Positions 34,309-42,744 of a DNA stretch of 64,000 nt are shown in pieces; the first letter of the stretch is position 1; every line of letters begins with the position of its first letter. The position numbers were made by a program, and so were the translations under genes. The stretch spans positions 62,001 through 126,000 of the forward strand of contig JALSHV010000015.1 of assembly GCA_026981975.1 (NCBI GenBank), written 5' to 3'. Below the pieces are notes generated by a model. That model did no database searches. It saw only the letters and a program-made list of their open reading frames with translations, and was not told the DNA's origin. This DNA comes from Aquificaceae bacterium. Its GTDB lineage: Bacteria; Aquificota; Aquificia; Aquificales; Aquificaceae.

Positions 34309-35227
34309 GTTTGAAAAAAGTGCATTATTTTTCTTACTGATTATAGCACTTCTGCCCGTTCTGTTAATCTCCGCTGACTCATCTGCTTACTGGATAAGAG
34401 TCCTTTCTTCCACACTTATGCTCTCGGCTCTTGTTCTTGCTCAGAACATACTTCTGGGTTATACAGGATATCCCGCCTTCGGAGCTGTTGCTTTTTTCGG
34501 CATAGGAGGATATACAACAGCTGTAATGATGAGTAAACTCCAATTGCCCTTTTGGTTTTCCTTTATCACAAGCGGACTTGTAGCAACTTTTTGCGCTCTG
34601 ATTATAGCTGTTCCCCTTATGAGACTTAAGAGTCACTACTTTGCAATAACTACCTTAGCATTACAGTTAGCACTTATGGAGTTGGTTTCTAACTTAGAAT
34701 TAACCGGAGGTTCTTACGGAATAAATCTTCCTATATACAGGGGATTCTTAGAAAGTTATCTCTTCTTTTATCTCTTTTGGTCTTTGGTTTTCTTTTCCTA
34801 CTTGCTTAATCTATACATAGACAAATCCGTCTTAGGATACGCCTTTAAAGCTATAAGAGAAGATGAAGAAGCAGCTGCCAGCTTAGGAGTTAATACTCTT
34901 CTGTTCAAAAGTCTTTCGTTTGCGGTTATGGCTCTAATAACTGGATCCGCTGGTAGTATATACGCTTATTGGATAACTTATATAGATCCACCTTCTATGT
35001 TTGATCCTCTACTCTCTGTTAAGATCTTTGTAGCTCTGTTAATAGGAGGAATAGGGACAACATCTGGTCCATTGTTGGGAGCGTTCTTCTTGGAAATTTT
35101 CTCCGAACTCCTTTGGAGTGAGTTTCCACGCTTCCACGGCGTCCTCTTAGGAATACTGGTTGTAATAACAGTATTTCTACTCCCGCGGGGAGTCCTGGGA
35201 TTTATTTCAAAATCTCCCTCTCCCTAA
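34301..35227 (+). CDS. livM: LivM-type ABC transporter permease
   Basis: A 308-residue permease, partner of LivH. LLGYTGYPAFGAVAFFGIGGYTTAVM and the cytoplasmic loop GYAFKAIREDEEAAASLGVN are typical of LivM, as is GGIGTTSGPLLGAFFLEI near the C terminus. The 3' end overlaps the convergent permease gene by 26 bp. No LivG ATPase follows; a LivF-type ATPase lies about 4 kb away on the other strand. Confidence 0.93.
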   Translation: MDKFEKSALFFLLIIALLPVLLISADSSAYWIRVLSSTLMLSALVLAQNILLGYTGYPAFGAVAFFGIGGYTTAVMMSKLQLPFWFSFITSGLVATFCALIIAVPLMRLKSHYFAITTLALQLALMELVSNLELTGGSYGINLPIYRGFLESYLFFYLFWSLVFFSYLLNLYIDKSVLGYAFKAIREDEEAAASLGVNTLLFKSLSFAVMALITGSAGSIYAYWITYIDPPSMFDPLLSVKIFVALLIGGIGTTSGPLLGAFFLEIFSELLWSEFPRFHGVLLGILVVITVFLLPRGVLGFISKSPSP

Positions 35228-36176
35228 CTCTCGGATCTATATAAGCTAAGAGAAGATCTGCAAATAGATTTCCCGCTATAAGCATTATAGTTCCTATATA
35301 AAGACCTCCCATTACAAGGAAAAGATCTTGAGATAACACCGCATCTAACATCAGCATTCCCATACCGGGCCAACCGGTTATTATCTCTATTAAAGCAGAG
35401 CCGGAAATGAGACTTGCTATTTCATATCCCAGGAGTGTTGTAAAAGGGTTCATGGAGTTTTTAAAAACGTGCTTTACAAGGGTTCTCTGTTTCACACCTT
35501 TTGCTTTCAACATAACTATCATAGGACTCCTTAGGACTTCAAGAACAGCACTTCTTACAAGACGGGTTAAGCCTGCGGTGGAAACAATAGCTAACGTCAT
35601 GGCAGGTATAAAAAGGTGATGCAAAATGTCAAGAACTTTACCCACGGGTGAAAGTTGCTCAAAATCAGGACTTTGAATACCCCCTATGGGAAACCAACCC
35701 GTTTTACTGGCTATAAATAGAAATATGAAAGCTAAAAAGAAACTGGGCAAAGACATAAAAGAGTAGGCATAGGCTTGTATAATCTTATCTATCTTTTTGC
35801 CTTCGTTAAAGGCTGCTATCATTCCAAGAGGAATTGCGGTAAGCCAAGAAATCAAAGCGGAGCTTACGGAGAGTAGAAGAGTATTGGGTATTCTTTCCAC
35901 TATTAGTTCTACAACAGGAGCATGATACTGAAAGGAATAACCAAGATCAAAAACTATTGCAGATTTTAACCACTTTATATACTGGATAATAACAGGATCA
36001 TCAAGTCCGTATAGTTTCCTTAAACGTTCTATAGTTTCGGGTGATATTTGAGGATTGAGTTTTAACTGATCCAAAAAGTCACCAGGAGCTAATTTTATTA
36101 TCAAAAAGGAGATAAAAGTTACACCTATAACAGTAGGAACAGCTTGAAGAAGACGCAGAAGAATAAATCTGAACAT
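35202..36176 (-). CDS. DppB/OppB-type ABC transporter permease
   Basis: A 324-residue inner-membrane permease with six predicted helices. MFRFILLRLLQAVPTVIGVTFISFLIIKLAPGD is the classic DppB/OppB start, and the EAA-loop region (SAVLEVLRSPMIVMLKAKGVKQRTLVKHVFKNS) is intact. Such proteins import peptides, nickel or sugars. No DppC partner, binding protein or ATPase is adjacent, so the rest of the system must lie elsewhere. It is 2 bp downstream of the DUF1232-like gene. Confidence 0.9.
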   Translation of the reverse strand: MFRFILLRLLQAVPTVIGVTFISFLIIKLAPGDFLDQLKLNPQISPETIERLRKLYGLDDPVIIQYIKWLKSAIVFDLGYSFQYHAPVVELIVERIPNTLLLSVSSALISWLTAIPLGMIAAFNEGKKIDKIIQAYAYSFMSLPSFFLAFIFLFIASKTGWFPIGGIQSPDFEQLSPVGKVLDILHHLFIPAMTLAIVSTAGLTRLVRSAVLEVLRSPMIVMLKAKGVKQRTLVKHVFKNSMNPFTTLLGYEIASLISGSALIEIITGWPGMGMLMLDAVLSQDLFLVMGGLYIGTIMLIAGNLFADLLLAYIDPRVREREILK

Positions 36177-36178
36177 TC

Positions 36179-36556
36179 TCAGAAATAATTGGCTATGAAA
36201 AACTTTGTCTCTTCAAAGTATCTTTCTATTTCTCTTTTGTGTTTCTCCTTAACGTATCTTACAAGTTTATAATCGTCCCAGAAACCTACAATAGGTATCC
36301 AATCCGGAATTCTATCCTTTGAATCTATGAAATACCAAAGAACAGCCATGAAATCTTCACGAGCCTCCGTCCTAAGGTTGAAATGGGGATCTGCCAGTAT
36401 TCTGTAAATGAGTTTTACATCAAGGATAAGATTTCTAAGATATTCCATTGTAGGCGGTATCTTTTTAAGCTTTTTATCAAACTCTTCCTTCAGGCGTTTG
36501 AAATTGTTAACATTTTCATAAGTTTTATACTTCGCCAGTATCTTTTCAAAATCCAT
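36179..36556 (-). CDS. DUF1232-like small protein
   Basis: A 125-residue protein. The segment MAVLWYFIDSKDRIPDWIPIVGFWDDYKLV (about residues 69-98) matches the DUF1232/YkvA core (AxxYxxxPxDxIPDxIPxxGxxDD). The N-terminal half is charged and helical. Its function is unknown; DUF1232 proteins are often membrane-associated. It lies between an orphan gene and a DppB-type permease with gaps of 4 and 2 bp, so they are probably co-transcribed. Confidence 0.7.
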   Translation of the reverse strand: MDFEKILAKYKTYENVNNFKRLKEEFDKKLKKIPPTMEYLRNLILDVKLIYRILADPHFNLRTEAREDFMAVLWYFIDSKDRIPDWIPIVGFWDDYKLVRYVKEKHKREIERYFEETKFFIANYF

Positions 36557-36560
36557 AGAA

Positions 36561-36893
36561 TTAAATTATATCCCTATCAAACTTCTCTATGTTGTAAACT
36601 TCAAAAACGTCCCTGTGATTTGTTAGTCCTAAGGCTTCCCTGTAAATTATCAGCAGCTTTCTCTGTTCGTAAGCTCTTTCCCTGATAATGAAGAATTTTT
36701 TTCTTAGGCTTATAGCTAACTTCATAGAAAACATCGGTATTTTACCGCTCCGCCTGATCCTGAGTTTTAAATAAAACAAAGCTTTTCTTAAACGCTCCAT
36801 CTCTTTCATGTAGTTTTCTATTTTCAAACCGTAACTTCCTCCTACATTTGCTATTTCTCTAACTATCTCCTTTTCCAAGGAAAATTTTTCCAT
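36561..36893 (-). CDS. Hypothetical basic helical protein
   Basis: A 110-residue protein that I do not recognise. It is rich in Lys, Arg and Glu, appears wholly helical, and has no signal peptide or cysteine. I place the start at ATG 36893 (MEKFSLEKE); a longer reading from 36917 would run into the acs start. Only 13 bp separate this start from the divergent acs ATG, so each promoter must lie in the other gene or the reading must be shorter. The close packing with the DUF1232-like gene (4 bp) supports it as a real gene. Confidence 0.6.
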   Translation of the reverse strand: MEKFSLEKEIVREIANVGGSYGLKIENYMKEMERLRKALFYLKLRIRRSGKIPMFSMKLAISLRKKFFIIRERAYEQRKLLIIYREALGLTNHRDVFEVYNIEKFDRDII

Positions 36894-36906
36894 ATATTTT
36901 AATTTA

Positions 36907-38796
36907 ATGGAAAACATAGAAGTTCTTTTAAAAATAAAAGAAAAATACTATCCCTCTGAAGATATTATTAAAAAAGCGTGGATAAAAGATTACGAAAATC
37001 TCTACAAAGAATCCCTACAAGACAGAGAGGGATTCTGGGCAAAAGTAGCGGAAGAACTTCACTGGTTTAAAAAATGGGATAAGGTTTTGGAGTGGAACTT
37101 CCCTTACGCCCGTTGGTTTGTAGGAGGTAAGACCAACATTACCTACAATTGCTTGGATAGACATGTGCAGAACGGAAAAAGAAACAAGCTTGCTTATATC
37201 TATCTTGATGAGGAAGGAAGGGAAGTAAAGGTAACTTACGGAGAATTACTGGAATTAGTCTGTAGGATAGCAAACGGCATGAAGTCCTTAGGTCTTAAAA
37301 AAGGAGACAGGGTTTCAATTTACATGCCTAATTCCGTAGAAGCTATAGCTGTTATGCTTGCCTGTGCGAGAATAGGAGTAATTCACAGTGTCGTCTTTGC
37401 AGGATTTTCAGAAGGGGCTTTGAGAACAAGAGTAAAAGATGCAAGAGCAAAAGCTGTTTTCACAGCTTCCTATACACAGCGAAGGGGAAAGAAGATAGAT
37501 CTCATAAGTGTATTGGAAAAAGCCATAGAAAACCTTGACTTTGTAGAAAAGGTGATTTTATGGGATAGGGATAAGGAAGGTATCAGCTCCTCCAAAGGCT
37601 TTGTGGATTTTGAAGAACTTGTAAAAGAAGCAGATTCCTTTTGCAAAGCTGAAGAGGTTAACTCTGAAGATCCACTGTTTATTCTTTATACCTCAGGAAC
37701 TACCGGTAAACCAAAAGGAGTTCTCCACACCACGGGCGGTTATATGGTTCAAACGTATTACACTTCAAAAGTTATCTTTGATCTTCACGAAGACGATGTA
37801 TTTTGGTGCAGTGCGGATATAGGCTGGATTACAGGACATTCTTACATAGTTTACGGTATTTTAGCAAACGGAGTAACCTCCTTGGTAGTAGAAGGTGCGC
37901 CTGATTATCCGGATCCGGGTAGGTGGTGGAGTTATATAGAAAAGTTCAGGGTAAACGTTTTTTACACAGCTCCTACAGCCATAAGAATGTTTATGAAGTA
38001 TGGAGAAAAATGGCCCTCTAAATACGATCTGTCTTCTTTAAGGATATTAGGATCAGTAGGGGAACCGATAAATCCAGAAGCCTGGCATTGGTATCACAAA
38101 AATATAGGCAGGGGTAGATGTGTGATAGTGGATACTTGGTGGCAGACTGAAACAGGTGCGCACATGGTAACTACAATACCTTCCTATCCTGCAAAGCCCG
38201 GAAAGGCGGGAAAACCTTTTTTTACTGTTGAAGTAGATATAGTTGATAAAGAAGGAAAGAGCTTACCGCCAAATACGGTGGGATTACTGGTAATAAAGTC
38301 TCCTTGGCCCTCTATGCTGAGGACTTGTTGGGGAGAACCTGAAAGATATGAAAAATACTGGAATTCTATTCCGGGAAAAGTTTACAACACCGATGACTTA
38401 GCTTCTTACGATGAGGAAGGGTATATTATGATCCTCGGCAGAGCGGACGATGTAATAAACGTTGCAGGACACAGGATAGGAACTATGGAAGTGGAAAGTG
38501 CCTTAGTAGATCACCCTGCGGTGGCGGAAGCAGCTGTAATAGGTAAACCTCACGAATTAAAGGGAGAGATTATAAAGGCTTTTGTAATTCTCAAAGAAGG
38601 ATACCAGCCTTCAGAAGATCTTATAAGGCAATTGAAGGATCATGTGAGAAAAGAGTTAGGTCCGATAGCTGTTCCGGAAGAGATAGTATTTGTAGAAAAA
38701 CTACCCAAGACAAGAAGTGGAAAGATAATGAGACGCATACTCAAAGCAAAGGAACTGGGATTGAGCATAGGAGACATATCCACCTTAGAAGATTAA
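36907..38796 (+). CDS. acs: Acetyl-CoA synthetase (AMP-forming)
   Basis: Acs activates acetate to acetyl-CoA via acetyl-AMP. The 629-residue protein has the AMP-binding motif YTSGTTGKPKGVLH, the acetate-pocket region VDTWWQTETGAHM, and the C-terminal catalytic lysine block KTRSGKIMRRILK, whose lysine is the usual site of regulatory acetylation. Length fits the family (about 630-650). In an autotroph it can recover acetate. It is divergent from an orphan gene and converges on livF with no gap. Confidence 0.96.
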   Translation: MENIEVLLKIKEKYYPSEDIIKKAWIKDYENLYKESLQDREGFWAKVAEELHWFKKWDKVLEWNFPYARWFVGGKTNITYNCLDRHVQNGKRNKLAYIYLDEEGREVKVTYGELLELVCRIANGMKSLGLKKGDRVSIYMPNSVEAIAVMLACARIGVIHSVVFAGFSEGALRTRVKDARAKAVFTASYTQRRGKKIDLISVLEKAIENLDFVEKVILWDRDKEGISSSKGFVDFEELVKEADSFCKAEEVNSEDPLFILYTSGTTGKPKGVLHTTGGYMVQTYYTSKVIFDLHEDDVFWCSADIGWITGHSYIVYGILANGVTSLVVEGAPDYPDPGRWWSYIEKFRVNVFYTAPTAIRMFMKYGEKWPSKYDLSSLRILGSVGEPINPEAWHWYHKNIGRGRCVIVDTWWQTETGAHMVTTIPSYPAKPGKAGKPFFTVEVDIVDKEGKSLPPNTVGLLVIKSPWPSMLRTCWGEPERYEKYWNSIPGKVYNTDDLASYDEEGYIMILGRADDVINVAGHRIGTMEVESALVDHPAVAEAAVIGKPHELKGEIIKAFVILKEGYQPSEDLIRQLKDHVRKELGPIAVPEEIVFVEKLPKTRSGKIMRRILKAKELGLSIGDISTLED

Positions 38797-39510
38797 TCAG
38801 GAAAGACTCAGGTATGTTCTTCGTATGGAATCTTTCTTAATCAGATCTGCAGAATTACCTTCCTCCACTACTTCCCCTAAGTCAAAAATATAAGCTCTTT
38901 CCGAAATTTCCAAAGCAAGGGAAACTTCCTGTTCTACTACTAAAATTGAAATTCCCTCTTCCGCTTTGATCTTAAGAAGAATTTCTGCAAGCTTTTCCAC
39001 AACCACTGGTGCAAGTCCCAGAGATAGTTCATCTATCATAAGAAGCTTAGGTTCAGCCATAAGCGCACGTCCTATGGAAAGCATTTGCTGCTGACCACCT
39101 GAAAGATCCCCCGCTAAGGCTTTCCTTTTTTCTGCGAGCTGGGGAAAGTAAGAGTAAACTCTTTCCAAATTTAATTTAAGCTTATCCCTTTTTGTCCAAG
39201 CTCCAAGAATTAAGTTTTCTTCAACACTCATACCTAAGAAAAGTCGTCTTCCCTCCACCGCAAGGGATATTCCTCTTTTTACCCTTTCTTCTACTGACAG
39301 ATTGTCTATTACTCTTCCTAAGAAGCGAATCACTCCACCCCAGTGTTTCAAAAGACCTGCAATTGTCTTAAGTAGGGTGCTTTTTCCAGAACCGTTTGAA
39401 CCGAATATAGCCACTATTTCCTTTTTTTTAACCTTAACATTAACAGATTTTAGGACTTCTACATCACGGTAGCCCGCTTTAAGATCGGAAACTTCTAAAA
39501 GAATATCCAT
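38797..39510 (-). CDS. livF: LivF-type ABC transporter ATPase
   Basis: A 237-residue ATPase with Walker A (GSNGSGKST), the signature LSGGQQQML, and Walker B (LLMIDELSLGLAP). The ELSLGLAP block and GISLAVEGRRLF are typical of LivF among the ABC ATPases. It should energise a LivHM-type importer, but here it is placed in an operon with holA and a ferredoxin, about 3.6 kb from livM and on the opposite strand. LivG is not in the window. It starts 2 bp after the holA stop. Confidence 0.92.
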   Translation of the reverse strand: MDILLEVSDLKAGYRDVEVLKSVNVKVKKKEIVAIFGSNGSGKSTLLKTIAGLLKHWGGVIRFLGRVIDNLSVEERVKRGISLAVEGRRLFLGMSVEENLILGAWTKRDKLKLNLERVYSYFPQLAEKRKALAGDLSGGQQQMLSIGRALMAEPKLLMIDELSLGLAPVVVEKLAEILLKIKAEEGISILVVEQEVSLALEISERAYIFDLGEVVEEGNSADLIKKDSIRRTYLSLS

Positions 39511-39512
39511 CT

Positions 39513-40532
39513 TTACTCTTTTGTAAAAAAGTCAACGGTAAACTTAATCAAAGAAGTTTCAGGATTGATGTAATAAACTTTTTGCTGAATGTCTAAGGTA
39601 TGAAGTGCTGTTAAAAGCTTAAAAATTTTGTTCTTTTGGAGTGTTTTTAAATAGCTTTTAAACTTATTTCTGAGAAAAGAATTCTTTACACCTAAGGTGT
39701 TCAGTGCTTCTTCAGTGTTAATACCTCTTTCAATAAGCTTATGCATTATATAAAGTTTTAAAGCGTAGTTTATCAAAAGAGATTGAATTTGAAGAGGAGC
39801 AACACCTTCTCTTAAAACCGCTTTAAGAGATCTTAAGGCTTTGTCCAAGTTTCCTTCAAACAGAGAGTCTATATATCCGAATAAGGATTCTTCTTCCCAA
39901 GAAAGACAAACCTTCCTTACTTCTTCTTGTGTAATCTTATTCCCTTGAGCATAAGCTATTAACTTATCCGCTTCTTGCCTAAGCACTTGTAGATCAGCAC
40001 CGCACTTTTCCATAAGAAGGTTCAAAGCTTTTTCCTCTATACCACCAGCTTCCCTTTCAAATTTTCTCTTTAAAAGATCTCTTATCTTATCAGTAGATAG
40101 TTTATCAGCTAATATAATGTCCCCTATTTCACAAAGACTTTTAACGGGTTCTTTTGAAATTTCTTGAGAAGAAAGTTTTTTGTCAAATACAAAAAAAGTT
40201 TTTGAACTCCTTTGCTTTTGTAGAGTATTTTTTAAAGTATTTACAGATTTTTTGGATCTGAGTTTTCCAAGAAAACTTTCCGCTTTTAAAACAACAACAA
40301 CCATTTCTTTTGGCTTTAAAAACACATTTCCCATTGACATAGCGTTAAACAGATCTTCCATTTGAATCTCATCTCCCCAGAGAATCTGTAGATTGTTTTT
40401 ATAAATTCTTCTAAGCTTTTCTATGAGTCCTTTTATAAGGAATTTTTCTTCACCGTGAATTAAATTAACAGGTTTTACAAGTCCTTTTTCCAGAACTTTT
40501 TTCTGATAAAACAGAATCTTATACACATTCAA
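39513..40532 (-). CDS. holA: DNA polymerase III delta subunit
   Basis: The delta subunit of the clamp loader opens the beta ring. The 339-residue protein has the HolA layout: an N-terminal domain beginning with the NLIHGEEKFLIKGLIEKL block, and a helical collar domain with ESLFGYIDSLFEGNLDKALRSLKAVL. Like other delta subunits it has no Walker motifs. It overlaps the ferredoxin gene by 4 bp upstream and is followed directly by livF, an unusual pairing. Confidence 0.88.
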   Translation of the reverse strand: MNVYKILFYQKKVLEKGLVKPVNLIHGEEKFLIKGLIEKLRRIYKNNLQILWGDEIQMEDLFNAMSMGNVFLKPKEMVVVVLKAESFLGKLRSKKSVNTLKNTLQKQRSSKTFFVFDKKLSSQEISKEPVKSLCEIGDIILADKLSTDKIRDLLKRKFEREAGGIEEKALNLLMEKCGADLQVLRQEADKLIAYAQGNKITQEEVRKVCLSWEEESLFGYIDSLFEGNLDKALRSLKAVLREGVAPLQIQSLLINYALKLYIMHKLIERGINTEEALNTLGVKNSFLRNKFKSYLKTLQKNKIFKLLTALHTLDIQQKVYYINPETSLIKFTVDFFTKE

Positions 40533-40819
40533 TCCTCTGATTCTATGACTATTTCCTCACAGTCTTCACGTTCTACTATCAATTGGCAGGTTAATCTTTC
40601 TTCCTCATCAACAGCTCCTGTTCTCCACAAGGTTTCCTCTTCTACTTCTGAAGGTTCTTTTAAGCACTCTAGCCCCTTTACGACACGAGCTATGCATACT
40701 CCGCACTGTCCGTCAGTGCAGCCGAATTCAATACCAGCTTTTTCTATTTCATGACTAAATTCTCCAAAACGAATACCCTTTGGAATTATAAAAGTTTTAC
40801 CGTTTATTATTACCTTCAT
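40529..40819 (-). CDS. [2Fe-2S] ferredoxin
   Basis: A 96-residue plant-type ferredoxin with ligands C34, C39, C42 and C78 (GCTDGQCGVC and LTCQL). The start is taken as ATG 40819 (MKVIINGK), where the beta-grasp fold begins; a longer reading from 40849 would touch the divergent antiporter start. Its electron partner is not evident. It begins the ferredoxin-holA-livF operon and lies 29 bp from the divergent antiporter gene. Confidence 0.9.
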   Translation of the reverse strand: MKVIINGKTFIIPKGIRFGEFSHEIEKAGIEFGCTDGQCGVCIARVVKGLECLKEPSEVEEETLWRTGAVDEEERLTCQLIVEREDCEEIVIESED

Positions 40820-40848
40820 TGTTACATAAATTATAAAATACAACATCA

Positions 40849-41823
40849 ATGGATACTGCTTTAATTCTGAGTATTCTGAAACTCTCCGTAGGTATAGCTA
40901 TTTTAGTTAAAGGAGCAGACATACTTATAAATGGAGCGTCCAGCCTTGCAAGAAGAGTTGGTATTCCCGAATTTATCATAGGTCTAACCCTTGTTGCTTT
41001 TGGAACTTCCTTACCCGAGCTTACAGTGAACATTCAGGCAAGTATTGAAGGTGCTTCAGAGATAACCTTAGGAAATGTTATAGGATCAAATATAGCCAAT
41101 ATACTTCTCATTCTCGGTATAGCGGGTCTTATAAAACCTCTTACAATACACAGAACTTTTGTCAAAAAAGAAATACCCTTGAACTTCCTTAGTATAGTTA
41201 TACTCTTTGCAATGATAGGAGACAAAGTCCTTGACAAGAGCCAAGTAGCGTATGTTTCAAGATCAGAAGGGCTTGTCCTTATGACTACTTTCGTGGGATA
41301 CTTATACTTTCTCGCCGCTTTTCTTGAAAGGGAGGAAATAGGAGATGATGACTTAAAGTTAAGCGTTTCCAAAAGCATCTTATATATAAGTGGTGGTTTC
41401 GTGGGTCTGATCTTAGGATCGGAATGGGCGGTAGATGGAGGTGTAAACTTTGCACTTTCCTTAGGGGTAAGCCAAACGATAGTTGGATTGTTTCTCATAG
41501 CGGTTGGGACATCTCTTCCTGAGTTGCTTACCTCCGCAATGGCAGCTTACCGCGGAAATCCAGATATCGCCTTAGGAAATGTAGCAGGTTCTAATATCTT
41601 TAATATATCCTTGGTTTTAGGTGCAAGTTCTCTTATAAATCCCATACCCGTTCCCGATCTCATATTTAAAGACATAATACTTCTTACAATAGCCACAAGT
41701 GTGCTTTTCTTGTCAAACTACTTAGGAAGAAAATATACAGTTTCAAGGCAAGAAGCGGCTGTTTTTTTACTTTTATACATCGCATACGCAGTATTTTCTT
41801 GGTATGAGGAGATAGCAAAATGA
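40849..41823 (+). CDS. Calcium/sodium (cation/proton) antiporter, CaCA family
   Basis: A 324-residue inner-membrane protein with about ten helices and two internal alpha-repeats: GTSLPELTVNIQAS...GNVIGSNIANILLILG and GTSLPELLTSAMAA...GNVAGSNIFNISLVLG. The GTSLPE and GN(x)GSN motifs bind the cations in this family (YrbG, NCX_Mj). The exchanged ions cannot be read from sequence. The downstream AtpZ-like gene overlaps its stop by 4 bp. Confidence 0.92.
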   Translation: MDTALILSILKLSVGIAILVKGADILINGASSLARRVGIPEFIIGLTLVAFGTSLPELTVNIQASIEGASEITLGNVIGSNIANILLILGIAGLIKPLTIHRTFVKKEIPLNFLSIVILFAMIGDKVLDKSQVAYVSRSEGLVLMTTFVGYLYFLAAFLEREEIGDDDLKLSVSKSILYISGGFVGLILGSEWAVDGGVNFALSLGVSQTIVGLFLIAVGTSLPELLTSAMAAYRGNPDIALGNVAGSNIFNISLVLGASSLINPIPVPDLIFKDIILLTIATSVLFLSNYLGRKYTVSRQEAAVFLLLYIAYAVFSWYEEIAK

Positions 41824-42032
41824 GATCTAAGGACATATCCGCTATGATGGTAGGACTTAATCTCTTGGGAGGAATAATAGCAGGTTTACTTGTAGGATAC
41901 GGTGTTGATTACGCTATGGAAAACTGGTTCGGATTTAAAACCGCACCTTGGGGACTGCTTCTTTTTTTCTTTATAGGTATAATATCGGGGTTTAGGAATG
42001 CTTACAGAGATATGAAAAGACTGAAAGAATGA
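41820..42032 (+). CDS. AtpZ/AtpI-like small membrane protein
   Basis: A 70-residue protein with two predicted helices separated by a short loop (GLNLLGGIIAGLLVGYGVDYAM and PWGLLLFFFIGIISGFRNAYRDM). This matches the ATPase gene 1 (AtpZ) family, whose members usually precede F-ATPase operons and are linked to ion uptake or c-ring assembly. No ATP synthase gene is in the window. It overlaps the antiporter and the DUF481 gene by 4 bp each. Confidence 0.75.
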   Translation: MRSKDISAMMVGLNLLGGIIAGLLVGYGVDYAMENWFGFKTAPWGLLLFFFIGIISGFRNAYRDMKRLKE

Positions 42033-42742
42033 CAAAGTATCTTCCTATACTTTTAGTAACTCCTTTTATCCTACTTGCGGAGGAAATTGAAAAAAATTGG
42101 GCAGTTCACGTGGAGCTGTCCTATGTAAGAACTTCCGGGAATGTAGAAACCCAAACGTTTTCGGAGAAAGCAGAGATAAAGAGAGAAGGTAAAGTTAACC
42201 GGTTTTTCTTAAAAAATTCCGCTTTGTATGCTTCTCAAAAAGAAAAAGAAACTGCAAATAGATTAAATCTAAGCGGAAGATGGGAACGCCTTTTTACGGA
42301 GAGATTTTTCTCCTTCTTAACAGCAGGATATGAGAGGGATAGATTTTCGGGATACCAATACAGATGGAACGGAGGACCTGGTATAGGTTACGATCTTTTA
42401 AAAGGAAAAAAACACGAACTTAAACTGCTTATTTCTATCCTTTACTACTATAACAAGTTTGAGATGAACGGAATTGACAACTACGGAACTTTCAAAGCGG
42501 AAACTCTGTATCAGTGGAATATACTTGAAAATCTCAGATTCAAAGAGAGTATTAACTACACAGTTGATGTGTCAGATAGAAAGACATACTTTATCAACTC
42601 AGAAACAGCTGTAGAAGTAAAAGTCGTAGGTATAATATCCTTAGGAGTGAGTTATAAGATTTTCTATCAAAACAGACCCCCTTCTCCCGAAGTGAAAAGA
42701 ACAGATACTACATTCTCTACCTCTTTTATAGTAGATTTTTGA
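42029..42742 (+). CDS. DUF481 outer-membrane beta-barrel protein
   Basis: A 237-residue protein with a signal peptide (residues 1-18) followed by alternating amphipathic strands; VELSYVRTSGNVETQTFSEKAEIKRE is the typical N-terminal part of the DUF481 (YdiY) family, and it ends in an aromatic residue (FIVDF), the usual outer-membrane barrel signal. Function is unknown. It is the last gene of the antiporter operon and stops 2 bp from the convergent MAT gene. Confidence 0.82.
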   Translation: MTKYLPILLVTPFILLAEEIEKNWAVHVELSYVRTSGNVETQTFSEKAEIKREGKVNRFFLKNSALYASQKEKETANRLNLSGRWERLFTERFFSFLTAGYERDRFSGYQYRWNGGPGIGYDLLKGKKHELKLLISILYYYNKFEMNGIDNYGTFKAETLYQWNILENLRFKESINYTVDVSDRKTYFINSETAVEVKVVGIISLGVSYKIFYQNRPPSPEVKRTDTTFSTSFIVDF

Positions 42743-42744
42743 TG

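Noticed and set aside
41034..41498. A 154-codon minus-strand open frame opposite the cation antiporter
   Set aside because: It is a shadow of the antiporter repeats; the antiporter motifs are convincing and the opposite frame has no recognisable features.
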